A stretch of DNA of 64,000 bases from an uncultured Clostridia bacterium (GCA_928721565.1 OV788638.1:992001-1056000), one strand, 5' to 3'. Counted from the first letter of the stretch, positions 51,109-60,064 are shown. Notes: generated by a model from the sequence alone, not told the origin. Made by a program: numbers and translations.

Positions 51109-52356
51109 ATGGAGTATTTGTATATACTAAAGCAAGTGTTGGTTTATGTTCTAACAGCATATTGGTGTTATCAAACAGTAATAAGTTTGTGTTCACTAAT
51201 TAAATTAAAAGATAAACCATATTTAACAAATAAGAATCACAAATTTATGGCAATTATACCAGCTCATAATGAAGAAAAAGTTGTAGCAAATTTAATTGAA
51301 AGTTTAAAAAATCAGTCATATGATAAAAGTTTATATGATATATATGTAATTGCAGATAATTGTACAGATCGTACAGCAGAAGTAGCAAGAAAAGCTGGAG
51401 CAATAGTATTTGAAAGATTTGACCCAGCACACAAAACTAAAGGTTATGCATTACAATGGTTTTTAAAACAAAAAATAGAAGAGAATGCAGACTATGATGC
51501 ATTTTTCGTATTTGATGCAGACAATATTGTAGACAAAGACTTCATAATAAATATGAATAAAAAACTATGTCAAGGAGAAGATGTAGTTCAAGGATATAGA
51601 GATATTAAGAACCCTACAGACAACTGGATAACAGCTGGATATGCACTATTCTATTGGACAATGCATAGATTGTACCATTTAGCAAGATACAATATAGGAT
51701 TATCAACACTTTTAAATGGAACAGGATTCATGGTTAGATTTGATGTAGTAAAACCAGATGGATGGCAAACAGAAACATTAACAGAAGATATTGAATTCTC
51801 ATTAAAAAGAATAATAAAAGGTAAAAAATTAGGTTGGGCAACAGATGCAATAGTATATGATGAACAACCAACATCATTTAAGCAATCTTGGTCACAAAGA
51901 AGTAGATGGACTGTTGGACATATTCAATGTATGAAGAGATATACAAAAGAATTATTTGATAGTGTAAAAGAAAAAAAATCATTAATAGTTTTTGATGGTT
52001 TTCTATATATTGTAGGAACAACTCCAATGTTAGTAATAACAATGTTAGTATTATTAATAAACTGTGCAATGTATGCAACACAAGCAATGAATAATATCGA
52101 ATTTGCAATTAATATATTAAGATATTTAATACCAACATTATTATTACCAATTGGAACAGCAGTAGTTGCAATGGCGTTAGATAGAAAGCCAATAAAACCA
52201 ATGATAAAAGGATTGCTATTTTATCCATTATTTATGGGAACATGGGTAATTATAAATATAAAATGTCTATTCAAAAGAGAAACAACATGGGAAAAAATAG
52301 AACATGTTAGAGACATAAAAATTGCTGAAGTCGAAGAAGTTCCCGAAAAAATTTAA
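51109..52356 (+). CDS. Family 2 glycosyltransferase, membrane-bound
   Basis: 415 residues. An N-terminal helix (about 5-30), then a GT-A domain: AIIPAHNEEKVVANLIESL, ADNCTDRTAEVAR, FVFDADNIVDKDF (DxD-like), TLTEDIEFS and the Q-x-x-RW motif as SQRSRWTVGH. Three C-terminal helices complete it. This resembles processive GT2 enzymes (cellulose/poly-GlcNAc synthase type), so a surface polysaccharide is likely; donor and acceptor cannot be read. No partner genes adjacent. GAGAGAGG precedes ATG 51109. Confidence 0.93.
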   Translation: MEYLYILKQVLVYVLTAYWCYQTVISLCSLIKLKDKPYLTNKNHKFMAIIPAHNEEKVVANLIESLKNQSYDKSLYDIYVIADNCTDRTAEVARKAGAIVFERFDPAHKTKGYALQWFLKQKIEENADYDAFFVFDADNIVDKDFIINMNKKLCQGEDVVQGYRDIKNPTDNWITAGYALFYWTMHRLYHLARYNIGLSTLLNGTGFMVRFDVVKPDGWQTETLTEDIEFSLKRIIKGKKLGWATDAIVYDEQPTSFKQSWSQRSRWTVGHIQCMKRYTKELFDSVKEKKSLIVFDGFLYIVGTTPMLVITMLVLLINCAMYATQAMNNIEFAINILRYLIPTLLLPIGTAVVAMALDRKPIKPMIKGLLFYPLFMGTWVIINIKCLFKRETTWEKIEHVRDIKIAEVEEVPEKI

Positions 52357-52373
52357 CACAAAATGTAAAATTT

Positions 52374-52398
52374 GAGGCACGACGATTCGTGCCTTTAA
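52374..52398 (+). terminator. Terminator after GT2 gene
   Basis: GAGGCACGA and TCGTGCCTTT form an 8-9 bp stem with a short CGAT loop, followed by TTTAA. Confidence 0.7.
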
Positions 52399-52423
52399 CT
52401 CAGTATAAAAGAGGAGAAAAAAT

Positions 52424-53263
52424 ATGGCATTTGAAAAAATAAAGGTATATGCATTTGTTGGACCATCAGGGACTGGAAAAAGTTATAGAGCACAAATGGT
52501 AGCAAGTGAAAAAGAAATCCATTTTATAATTGATGACGGACTATTAATCAAAGATAATGAAATAATAGCAGGTACATCAGCCAAAAAAGCACCTACAAAA
52601 ATAGAAACAGTAAAACATGCATTATTTTATGAAAGTGAAGAAAAAAAGCCAATTGAAAAAGCAATAAAAAAATATAAACCAGATAAAATATTAATACTTG
52701 GAACATCAGATGGAATGGTACAAAAAATTGCAAATAATTTAGGTTTACCAGAAGTTTCTAATACAATTTATATAAATGATGTTGCAACAGAAGAAGAAAT
52801 TCAAACAGCAAGAAATATGCGTGTCACAGAAGGAAAACATGTTATACCTGTTCCTACATTTGAATTAAAAAAAGACTTTTCAGGATATTTACTTGATCCT
52901 CTTCAGATTTTCAAGTCAAAAGGAAAAGGGCAAAAGCCATACATATCAGAAAAAACCATAATAAGGCCTACTTTTAGCTATTTAGGCAAATTTACTATAT
53001 CAGATACAGTGTTTAGACAAATAACAGAATGTATAGCAGAAAAAATGCCAGAAATTCATAAAGTTATAAGAACAAGAGCATCAAGTACAGAGGCTGGCCC
53101 AAGTATATATATGGAAGTCTCTGTAATGTATGGATGCAACATTCAAAATACTCTAAAAGAATTTAAAGAAAAAGCAAGAAGAGAAATTGAAAATTTAACA
53201 GCAATGAATGTAATAGAATTAGATGTTGTAGCCAAAAGCATATATGTCCCTGGACAAGATTAA
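52424..53263 (+). CDS. P-loop ATPase fused to an Asp23-like domain
   Basis: 279 residues. Residues 1-155 form a P-loop domain with Walker A GPSGTGKS (about 13-20) and a hhhhG strand (ILILGTSDGM). The C-terminal part (about 195-279) resembles Asp23/Gls24: VFRQITECIAEKMPEIHKVI, SIYMEVSVMYGCNIQNTLKEF and MNVIELDVVAKSI. The fusion suggests a nucleotide-driven partner of the membrane-linked Asp23 system encoded at 38.1-39.4 kb; that link is inferred. GAGGAG precedes ATG 52424. It leads a run with plsC and typA. Confidence 0.8.
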   Translation: MAFEKIKVYAFVGPSGTGKSYRAQMVASEKEIHFIIDDGLLIKDNEIIAGTSAKKAPTKIETVKHALFYESEEKKPIEKAIKKYKPDKILILGTSDGMVQKIANNLGLPEVSNTIYINDVATEEEIQTARNMRVTEGKHVIPVPTFELKKDFSGYLLDPLQIFKSKGKGQKPYISEKTIIRPTFSYLGKFTISDTVFRQITECIAEKMPEIHKVIRTRASSTEAGPSIYMEVSVMYGCNIQNTLKEFKEKARREIENLTAMNVIELDVVAKSIYVPGQD

Positions 53264-53281
53264 AGAAGAAAGAGGTAGCAA

Positions 53282-53869
53282 ATGATGATATTTAAACAAA
53301 TAATAAGATCTATAGTTAGAGGTGCAATACGTTTATATTTTATAGTAGTACATAGAGTAAAAGTTATAGGAACTGAAAATATACCAACAGATAAAAAAGA
53401 ACCATTAATCTATTGTGGAAATCATAGAACATATAATGATCCACCTTTGATAGTTGTTACAGCAAAAAGACATGTAAGATTTTTAGCAAAAGAAGAACTT
53501 CGTAAAAATCCATTTTTTGCATTCTTAGGAGTTGTATTTGATGGAATATATGTTAAAAGGGATTCTAAAGATATATCAGCATTAAAAACAACACTTAAAG
53601 CATTAAAAAATGGAGAAAGTATAGCACTATTTCCAGAAGGTACTAGAAATGGAGTAGAAAAAGGAGAAAAAACAAAAGATGGAGCAGCATTTTTTGCAGT
53701 AAAAACAGGAGCTAGAGTTATTCCAGTAGGGATAACTGGAGGAGAAAAACCATTTGATAAAATGACAATAAGATATGGAGAACCAATGGATTTTAGTAAT
53801 AGAAGTAAAGATGAATTAGATGAAATAACAGAAGAAATAATGAAAAGAATATTAGAATTAGCAAAATAA
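53282..53869 (+). CDS. plsC: 1-acyl-sn-glycerol-3-phosphate acyltransferase
   Basis: 195 residues. Acyltransferase motifs: NHRTYNDPP (H-x4-D), FVKRDSKD-like VKRDSKDISALK, FPEGTRN and VIPVGITGG. It adds the second acyl chain in phosphatidic acid synthesis. ATG 53282 follows GAGG by 6 bp; an adjacent second ATG is at 53285. It is 18 bp after the P-loop gene. Confidence 0.95.
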   Translation: MMIFKQIIRSIVRGAIRLYFIVVHRVKVIGTENIPTDKKEPLIYCGNHRTYNDPPLIVVTAKRHVRFLAKEELRKNPFFAFLGVVFDGIYVKRDSKDISALKTTLKALKNGESIALFPEGTRNGVEKGEKTKDGAAFFAVKTGARVIPVGITGGEKPFDKMTIRYGEPMDFSNRSKDELDEITEEIMKRILELAK

Positions 53870-53889
53870 AAAAAGGGAGAGAAAATAAA

Positions 53890-55710
53890 ATGAATAATCA
53901 AAAAATAAGAAATATTGCAATAATTGCACACGTAGACCACGGAAAGACAACATTAGTAGATGCTTTGTTAAGACAAAGCCATGTGTTCAGAGAAAATGAA
54001 CAAGTAGCAGAAAGAGTAATGGACTCTAATGATCAAGAAAAAGAAAGAGGAATAACAATACTTTCTAAAAACACAGCAGTAATGTTTAATGGAGTAAAGA
54101 TTAATATAGTTGATACACCTGGACATGCTGACTTTGGTGGAGAAGTAGAAAGAGTACTAAAAACAGTTGATGGAGTACTTTTGTTAGTTGATGCATTCGA
54201 AGGAGCAATGCCTCAAACAAGAGAAGTACTAAAAAAATCATTAGCAATGAATTTAAAACCAATTGTAGTAATCAATAAAATAGATAGACCTGGTGCAGAA
54301 CCACAAAAAGTATTAGATCAAGTAATGGAACTATTTATAGAACTAGATGCAAATGATGATCAATTAGAATTCCCAGTAGTATATGCATCAGCTAAAAATG
54401 GAACAGCCAAATTAGATTTAAATGATCCAGATGGAGATTTAACATGTTTATTTGAAACAATAATAAATACAATAAAAGCACCTGACTGTGATGAAGAAGG
54501 TCCAGCTCAAATGTTAGTTTCTAATATAGATTATGATGATTATGTAGGAAGAATTGCAGTAGGAAGATTAGAAAGAGGAACAATAAAAGTTGGAATGCCT
54601 GTAAGCATTTGTGAAAAAGATGATAAAATTTCACAAGGAAGAATAGCAAAAGTTTATACACATATGGGACTAAAAAAGGTTGAAGTAGATGAAGTATCAG
54701 CAGGAGATATTATTGAAGTTTCTGGTATTCCAAATATTCATATTGGAGATACAATTTGTGATTTCAATAATCCAGAAAAAATACCATTTGTAGATATTGA
54801 TGAACCAACAGTATCTATGACATTTAGTGTAAACAATGGACCATTTGCAGGAAGAGAAGGTCAATTTATAACATCAAGACATTTAAGAGACAGATTATTT
54901 AAAGAATTAGACAGGAATGTAAGTTTAAGAGTAGAAGAAACTGCATCACCTGATTCATTTGTAGTATCAGGAAGAGGGGAATTACATTTATCAGTATTAA
55001 TTGAAACAATGAGAAGAGAAGGATATGAACTTTTAGTTTCAAGACCAAAAGTAATAATAAAAGAAATTGATGGAGTAAAATGTGAACCAATTGAAAGATT
55101 AGTTGTAAATATTCCAGATGAATCAGTCGGAACTGTAATTGAGAAATTAGGTAGAAGAAAAGGCGAAATGGTTAACATGGAACCAGCAGAAGCAGGTCAT
55201 ACAAAAATAGAATTTAAGATTCCAGCTAGAGGATTAATTGGATATAGAACAGAATTCCTTACAGATACAAAAGGTGAAGGAATAATGAACAGCATATTCG
55301 ATTCTTATGAACCATTCAAAGGTGAAGTTGTTGCACGTGTTAGAGGAACAATTGTAGCATTTGAAAATGGAACATCAATAACATATGGTTTATACAATGC
55401 TCAAGACAAAGGTGAATTATTCATCGGTCCTGGTGTTGACGTATATGAAGGAATGATTGTTGGCTTAAACTCAAGAAGTGAGGATTTAGCTATAAATGTA
55501 TGTAAAGAAAAGCACTTAACAAATACAAGAGCTTCTGGATCTGATGATGCTTTAAGATTAGTACCACCAATCCAAATGTCACTTGAAAAAGCTATTGAAT
55601 TTATCCAAGATGATGAACTTGTTGAAGTTACACCAAAATCAATTAGATTAAGAAAGAAAATATTAGATAATAAAGAAAGAGAAAGAGCAGCAAGAAACGC
55701 TAATAAGTAG
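53890..55710 (+). CDS. typA: Translational GTPase TypA/BipA
   Basis: 606 residues. G1 AHVDHGKTT, switch region ERGITILSKN, G3 DTPGHADFGGEVER, G4 NKIDRPGA. Later come the EF-G-like domains and the BipA-specific C-terminus (RKGEMVNMEPAEAGHTKIEF, ARGLIGYRTEFL). It binds ribosomes and supports growth under stress. AAAAGGGAG precedes ATG 53890. Confidence 0.98.
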   Translation: MNNQKIRNIAIIAHVDHGKTTLVDALLRQSHVFRENEQVAERVMDSNDQEKERGITILSKNTAVMFNGVKINIVDTPGHADFGGEVERVLKTVDGVLLLVDAFEGAMPQTREVLKKSLAMNLKPIVVINKIDRPGAEPQKVLDQVMELFIELDANDDQLEFPVVYASAKNGTAKLDLNDPDGDLTCLFETIINTIKAPDCDEEGPAQMLVSNIDYDDYVGRIAVGRLERGTIKVGMPVSICEKDDKISQGRIAKVYTHMGLKKVEVDEVSAGDIIEVSGIPNIHIGDTICDFNNPEKIPFVDIDEPTVSMTFSVNNGPFAGREGQFITSRHLRDRLFKELDRNVSLRVEETASPDSFVVSGRGELHLSVLIETMRREGYELLVSRPKVIIKEIDGVKCEPIERLVVNIPDESVGTVIEKLGRRKGEMVNMEPAEAGHTKIEFKIPARGLIGYRTEFLTDTKGEGIMNSIFDSYEPFKGEVVARVRGTIVAFENGTSITYGLYNAQDKGELFIGPGVDVYEGMIVGLNSRSEDLAINVCKEKHLTNTRASGSDDALRLVPPIQMSLEKAIEFIQDDELVEVTPKSIRLRKKILDNKERERAARNANK

Positions 55711-55721
55711 GAGGTAATACT

Positions 55722-56039
55722 ATGGCTAAATATGAGTGTGAAAAACCTGGAAGAGCCAACAATAGTATAAATGCCAGAAGAATACTAGGTGTGAAACTTG
55801 ACGCAATTAGTGCAGAAATAAAGAGGCAGAAAAGGCATAATAATATAAATGATAAAAAGCCTGGTCCTAGATATTTAGCTTGGAATGAATTTAAAAAGAC
55901 AGGAAAATTTATTGATGCTTGCAATGCTGTTGACAAAGTTTATAAAAAAGGTACATTTTCTAAATCAGATATATGTGCATGGATTTATGAAGAGCTAGAA
56001 AAAGCTAAAGAAACTAAAAATATTGATGAGGCAAGATAA
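55722..56039 (+). CDS. Small basic protein of unknown function
   Basis: 105 residues, basic in the first half (RANNSINARRILGVKLDAISAEIKRQKRHNN), mixed charged at the C-terminus. No membrane segment and no recognised family. TAGGAGG precedes ATG 55722, only 11 bp after typA, and its stop is one base before the next ATG, so it belongs to the typA transcript. Nucleic-acid binding would fit the charge, but is not shown. Confidence 0.7.
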   Translation: MAKYECEKPGRANNSINARRILGVKLDAISAEIKRQKRHNNINDKKPGPRYLAWNEFKKTGKFIDACNAVDKVYKKGTFSKSDICAWIYEELEKAKETKNIDEAR

Positions 56040-56040
56040 T

Positions 56041-56628
56041 ATGAATAAAAAAGAATTAGAGAAAATAAAACAAAAGGCATTAGAAGAGCATATTCCAATA
56101 ATTATGGATGATACATTAGAAGTAGTAGATAAAATACTAAAAGAAGTAAAACCTACAAAGATATTAGAAATAGGAACAGCTGTAGGATATTCAGCGATGT
56201 GTTTTTCAGAGTATTTGCAAAAGGAAGGAAGAATAGACACAATAGAAAGAGATGAAGAAAGAATTGCTGAAGCAAAAATAAATATAAAAAACGTTGGTGT
56301 TGCAGACAAAATAAAAATATATGAAGGGGATGCAGTTGAGATTTTACCAACTTTAGATGAAAAATATGATGTGGTATTTATAGATGCTGCAAAGGGAAAA
56401 TATCCATTTTTCTTAAAAGAAGCTCTAAGAATGATAAAACCAACAGGAGTTATATTAGCTGATAATATACTATACAAAGGTTATGTTATGAGTGATTATA
56501 ATAAACATAAACAACGTACTGCTGTTAGAAATTTACGTGAATATATAAAAGAGGTTACAGAAAATCCTAATATTGAGACTGAAATATTAGAGGTTGGAGA
56601 TGGACTTGCTGTAAGTAAAATAAAATAA
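56041..56628 (+). CDS. trmR: O-methyltransferase (YrrM/TrmR-like)
   Basis: 195 residues. SAM-binding LEIGTAVGYSAMCFSE, acidic strand IDTIERDEERIAEA, and the catalytic region VFIDAAKGKYPFFLKEALRMIKP with ADNILYKGYV (read in parts). The closest characterised relative type is TrmR (YrrM), which methylates tRNA 5-hydroxyuridine at position 34. GAGG 9 bp before ATG 56041 decides the start, giving a one-base gap from the preceding gene. Confidence 0.9.
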   Translation: MNKKELEKIKQKALEEHIPIIMDDTLEVVDKILKEVKPTKILEIGTAVGYSAMCFSEYLQKEGRIDTIERDEERIAEAKINIKNVGVADKIKIYEGDAVEILPTLDEKYDVVFIDAAKGKYPFFLKEALRMIKPTGVILADNILYKGYVMSDYNKHKQRTAVRNLREYIKEVTENPNIETEILEVGDGLAVSKIK

Positions 56629-56637
56629 TAAAAAATG

Positions 56638-56668
56638 AACCCACCTGAGAAATGACTCAGGTGGGTTT
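56638..56668. terminator. Bidirectional terminator
   Basis: AACCCACCTGAG and CTCAGGTGGGTT form a perfect 12-bp stem with an AAATGA loop, between convergent trmR and the RelA-like gene. Confidence 0.88.
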
Positions 56669-56680
56669 GTCAATGTGTTA

Positions 56681-57589
56681 CTAAAAAGTTTTTGGCTCTT
56701 CAGTAACATATAAAGGTTCTTGAAGTCCGGAATAATCTTTTCCAAATTGAGGATAATATCCTGCAATATGGACTTTGTTTTCGTCGAACTCAAAAACTTC
56801 ATCCCATTTTTGGTTCCTTTTTTGTTTATACTTATCGTGATTGGCAGGTTCATAGTTTGACTGAGATATAGTTGTAACTTGTATCTCTGAAAAAATCTTT
56901 CTCATAGGATTTGATTTAGAAATCAATTCATATGAACTATGAAATGCCTGATAACCGTGCGTTTTTGGATGAGAGATGTAGTCTTTTCCTAAAATTGATA
57001 AACCTGGAATAATCACTTTTTCATCAGGAAGCAAAATGTTTGGATGTTTTTCATGAGAAAAATTGCTTTTAACAACTTGCTTATCAGGTCCTGCCAGATT
57101 TACTGAGAGTGGAAAATCTTTTTTGGAATTAAGATATGAAAAATGTTTCATTGTTTCTGAAACAATTTTGTATTCATAGCTTAATGTTTCCTGATTTTCT
57201 TCTGCCAAAATTATTATTTTGGAAGCGACAAGGTCTCGAATTTCAGGAGACCTACCTTCATCAAAGATTCTTTCACATCTCTTGTATATCTCACTAATGA
57301 TGCTTTTGACTCTTTGCGAAGAGCAAAAATTTACATTAGGGTACTTGAATGATATAAGGTTATAACATTCAGTACTAATTAATGATTGCATTTTCATATA
57401 AGCTGCAATAGCTTTACGAATCTGAGCAGACTCGTATAGTTGTGAGGCCAATTGCAGAATTAGAAAATCGTCTGACTCAAAGTTGTCAGAAATTTTTTTA
57501 CTAAAACGTTCTAAAAGCTCTGGACCAGTTTTTGCTGTATAAATTGCCTCCCGGAAGAGATCTCCAAGTAACTTTTCTTTTTTTGTCAT
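56681..57589 (-). CDS. Divergent RelA/SpoT synthetase-domain-like protein
   Basis: 302 residues. Residues about 90-250 align by eye with the alarmone synthetase domain: SQRVKSIISEIYKRCE (Rel: GRAKHLYSIYRKM), RDLVASKIII (Rel: DLFALRIIV), DYISHPKTHGYQAFHSSYE (Rel: DYIAVPKANMYQSIHTT) and SEIQVTTISQSNYEPANHDKYK (Rel: EVQIRTWDMHRIAEYG...AHWAYK). The Arg, Lys, Tyr, His and Glu positions used in (p)ppGpp synthesis are kept. There is no HD, TGS or ACT domain, so it would be a small-synthetase type with a helical N-terminus of about 90 residues. It could instead be a remote, repurposed homologue. GGAGA precedes ATG 57589. Confidence 0.7.
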   Translation of the reverse strand: MTKKEKLLGDLFREAIYTAKTGPELLERFSKKISDNFESDDFLILQLASQLYESAQIRKAIAAYMKMQSLISTECYNLISFKYPNVNFCSSQRVKSIISEIYKRCERIFDEGRSPEIRDLVASKIIILAEENQETLSYEYKIVSETMKHFSYLNSKKDFPLSVNLAGPDKQVVKSNFSHEKHPNILLPDEKVIIPGLSILGKDYISHPKTHGYQAFHSSYELISKSNPMRKIFSEIQVTTISQSNYEPANHDKYKQKRNQKWDEVFEFDENKVHIAGYYPQFGKDYSGLQEPLYVTEEPKTF

Positions 57590-57735
57590 TTATTTTGTTC
57601 TCCTTTCAATTACATTGACAAATAATTGGTTACATAAATATTATACCATATAATGTAAGATAAAGCAAATGGTGCGGTATAGGACTGTTTTCATCAGTTT
57701 TTACAATAATTTTATAATTTTATTTTCAAAAATTA

Positions 57736-57764
57736 TTGACATTGAATTCTAAATATGGTATTAT
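57736..57764 (+). promoter_or_regulatory. Promoter for tRNA-Leu
   Basis: TTGACA 57736-57741, 17-bp spacer, TATTAT 57759-57764. Confidence 0.7.
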
Positions 57765-57784
57765 ATTTATTGTCAGTTGAAGAT

Positions 57785-57868
57785 GCGGATGTGGCGGAAC
57801 TGGCAGACGCGCTGGTCTTAGGAACCAGTGTCAACGACGTGGAGGTTCAAGTCCTCTCATCCGCACCA
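57785..57868 (+). tRNA. tRNA-Leu (anticodon UAG)
   Basis: 84 nt including encoded CCA. Acceptor arms GCGGATG/CATCCGC, discriminator A, T-arm GGTTCAAGTCC, and a long class II variable arm. The anticodon loop CTTAGGA lies between CTGGT and ACCAG, giving UAG. It has its own promoter and terminator. Confidence 0.97.
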
Positions 57869-57871
57869 TAT

Positions 57872-57916
57872 AGTAATACCAAGGTTTTACGAAATTTGCC
57901 TTGGTATTATTTTTTT
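57872..57916 (+). terminator. Terminator after tRNA-Leu
   Basis: AATACCAAGG and CCTTGGTATT form a 10-bp stem, followed by a T-run. Confidence 0.85.
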
Positions 57917-57954
57917 GTGTAATTTGCCAGATGATTATGGATCGTAGAAAAAAC

Positions 57955-57982
57955 TTGCAATTCACATAAAATGTGATATACT
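57955..57982 (+). promoter_or_regulatory. Promoter with palindromic operator for the triple-HTH gene
   Basis: TTGCAA 57955-57960, 16-bp spacer, TATACT 57977-57982. The spacer is filled by the palindrome TCACAT-AAA-ATGTGA (57962-57976), a likely repressor site. Confidence 0.6.
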
Positions 57983-58022
57983 ATATAAGTAACATTTGTA
58001 GAAAAATACAGGAGGAAAAGAA

Positions 58023-58763
58023 ATGACATTTGGAGAAAAAATAAAACAATTGCTTTATACTTTTGAAATATCACCCAAAGAGCTATCAAACATAACAGGA
58101 ATACATGTTTCGAGTATTCGTTCATATGTTTATGATGAAGTTAAGAAACCACGATATGAAAATATTCGGAAAATCGAAAATGCATTAGGAGTTAATTTAA
58201 AAGAATATTATCCTAAAGATAAGAGCGGGATAATAGAGTTGAAAAAATCTGAAAAGACAATAATTGAAGAAAATAAAACAACTTCAAGAATAAGATTGCG
58301 CCCATTTGATGATTCAATACAGATAATAGAAAACTTTAAAAAGAATTTTGACCAAAATATTAAGGCAAAAAATATTTCAATAAAACAATTATCTAAACAG
58401 TGCGGAATAAGTTTAAACACTTTATATTATTATTTAAGAGGAGATGGGTTACCGAATGTTAAAACTGCAATTAAAATTGCGGATTATTTTCAAGTATCAT
58501 TAGATCAATTAACAGGATATGAATGCTTAGAAAAAAAGTATGACTGTGAAGAAATGGACATGGGAACTAGATTAAATATGATATTACGGGAGGCAAATGT
58601 ATCAATAACAGAATTTGCTAAACTAACAGGAGTATCAAGAGGAGGTATTGAAAAGTATATTTTAGGAAAAGTAACATTTCAAAGACTTGATGCTGTTATG
58701 CGTATGGCATATGTGTTAGAAATATCTATTGATACATTTGTAGGGCATAAAAAATATTTTTAA
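58023..58763 (+). CDS. Transcriptional regulator with three XRE-type HTH domains
   Basis: 246 residues. Three Cro/C1-type domains are visible: about 4-58 (ISPKELSNITGIHVSSIRSYV), 112-168 (ISIKQLSKQCGISLNTLYYYLRGD) and 180-240 (VSITEFAKLTGVSRGGIEKYILGK). Each has the helix-turn-helix and a following helical pair. No sensor domain is present. A palindrome in its own promoter suggests autoregulation. AGGAGG precedes ATG 58023. Confidence 0.88.
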   Translation: MTFGEKIKQLLYTFEISPKELSNITGIHVSSIRSYVYDEVKKPRYENIRKIENALGVNLKEYYPKDKSGIIELKKSEKTIIEENKTTSRIRLRPFDDSIQIIENFKKNFDQNIKAKNISIKQLSKQCGISLNTLYYYLRGDGLPNVKTAIKIADYFQVSLDQLTGYECLEKKYDCEEMDMGTRLNMILREANVSITEFAKLTGVSRGGIEKYILGKVTFQRLDAVMRMAYVLEISIDTFVGHKKYF

Positions 58764-58779
58764 TTAATCCAAATAAAAC

Positions 58780-58815
58780 AAAAGTAGTAGAGAATAATTT
58801 CTCTATTACTTTTTG
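58780..58815 (+). terminator. Terminator after the triple-HTH gene
   Basis: AAAGTAGTAGAGAA and TTCTCTATTACTTTTT pair with a TAAT loop and one mismatch, followed by T residues. Confidence 0.8.
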
Positions 58816-58857
58816 TTTCTTATGTAATAATAGTAAAAAAAATATTTAAATAAAACA

Positions 58858-58886
58858 TTGAAAAATGGAAATAATATTGATAAAAT
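58858..58886 (+). promoter_or_regulatory. Promoter for the diaminopentanoate-dehydrogenase-like gene
   Basis: TTGAAA 58858-58863, 17-bp spacer, TAAAAT 58881-58886. An imperfect palindrome with core GCATAAAATGTAA lies just downstream (58901-58917), sharing CATAAAATG with the HTH gene's operator. Confidence 0.5.
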
Positions 58887-58966
58887 GTGCTTAGCAATAA
58901 ATTGCATAAAATGTAATTTAAAGCAAAATTTTGCAAGCCAGAATTGGCAGAAATGGAGGTCTTTCA

Positions 58967-60043
58967 ATGGAAAGAAAAATTAGAGTAGTTCAATATGGAG
59001 TAGGCAAAATGAGTTTATACACAATGAGATATGTGTATGAAAAAGGAGCAGAAATAGTAGGTGCTATTGATGTAAATCCAAATGTAATTGGAAAAGATAT
59101 AGGGGAAATATTAGGAACAGAAAATAAAGGTGTTACAGTAATAAGTGCAGAAAATGCAAGAGAAATGTTACAAGAAGTAAAACCAGATATAGCAATAGTA
59201 ACAACAATGAGTTTAATAAAAGATTTAGAAAATCCGTTAATGTTATGCGCAGAATTAGGAATAAATGCAATCACAACATGTGAAGAGGCATTTTATCCAG
59301 AAAATTCAAATCCAACATTAACTAAAAAAATAGATGAATTAGCAAAGAAAAATAATTGTACAATCACAGGAAGTGGATACCAAGATATATATTGGGGACA
59401 ATTAATTTCATCAATTGCAGGATCAACACAAAAAATAACAAAAATTAAAGGAAGTTCAAGCTATAATGTAGAAGAATATGGAATAGCATTAGCTAAAGCA
59501 CATGGTGCTGGATTAACATTAGAAGCATTTGATAAAGAAGTTGCATCAGTTGACAAAATAAGTGATGAAGAAAGACAAAAAATTATAGAAAGTGGAGAAT
59601 ATTTACCATCATACATGTGGAATGTAAATGGATGGCTTTGTGAAAAATTAGGATTAACAGTAAAATCTCAAAGACAAAAATGTGTACCACAAACATATAA
59701 AGAAGATTTATATTCTTCAACATTAGGAATGACAGTGAAGGCAGGAGATGCAACAGGAATGAGTGCTGTTGTTACAACAGAAACTGAAGAAGGAATTACA
59801 ATAGAAAGTGAATGTATTGGTAAGGTATATGCTCCAGACGAATTTGATAAAAATGAATGGACTGTATATGGAGAGCCTGATACAACAATAGTAGTTGCTA
59901 AACCAGCAACAGTAGAGTTAACGTGTGGTTCTGTAGTAAATAGAATTCCAGATGTTATTAATTCAAAACCAGGATATGTCCCAACATGCGAATTTGGAGA
60001 ATTAACTTTTAAAGTAAAACCATTAAATGAATATGTAATATAA
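58967..60043 (+). CDS. 2,4-diaminopentanoate dehydrogenase-like NAD(P)-dependent oxidoreductase
   Basis: 358 residues. An N-terminal Rossmann domain (VVQYGVGKMSLYTMRYV, GAIDVNPNVIGKDIGEI) of the DapB-like type, followed by CEEAFYPENSNP and SGYQDIYWGQLISSIAG. The overall layout matches diaminopentanoate dehydrogenase (Ord) of ornithine fermenters and related amine dehydrogenases. No other ornithine-pathway genes are near, so the substrate is uncertain. GGAGGT precedes ATG 58967. The stop lies inside the 25-bp duplication made by IS copy 2, so the protein is intact. Confidence 0.75.
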   Translation: MERKIRVVQYGVGKMSLYTMRYVYEKGAEIVGAIDVNPNVIGKDIGEILGTENKGVTVISAENAREMLQEVKPDIAIVTTMSLIKDLENPLMLCAELGINAITTCEEAFYPENSNPTLTKKIDELAKKNNCTITGSGYQDIYWGQLISSIAGSTQKITKIKGSSSYNVEEYGIALAKAHGAGLTLEAFDKEVASVDKISDEERQKIIESGEYLPSYMWNVNGWLCEKLGLTVKSQRQKCVPQTYKEDLYSSTLGMTVKAGDATGMSAVVTTETEEGITIESECIGKVYAPDEFDKNEWTVYGEPDTTIVVAKPATVELTCGSVVNRIPDVINSKPGYVPTCEFGELTFKVKPLNEYVI

Positions 60044-60064
60044 GAAATGAAAGTATAAGCACAA
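60040..60064 (+). repeat. 25-bp target-site duplication, left copy (IS copy 2)
   Basis: Identical to 61199-61223; begins ATAAGAAATG and ends AGCACAA. It contains the stop codon of the upstream gene. Confidence 0.95.
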
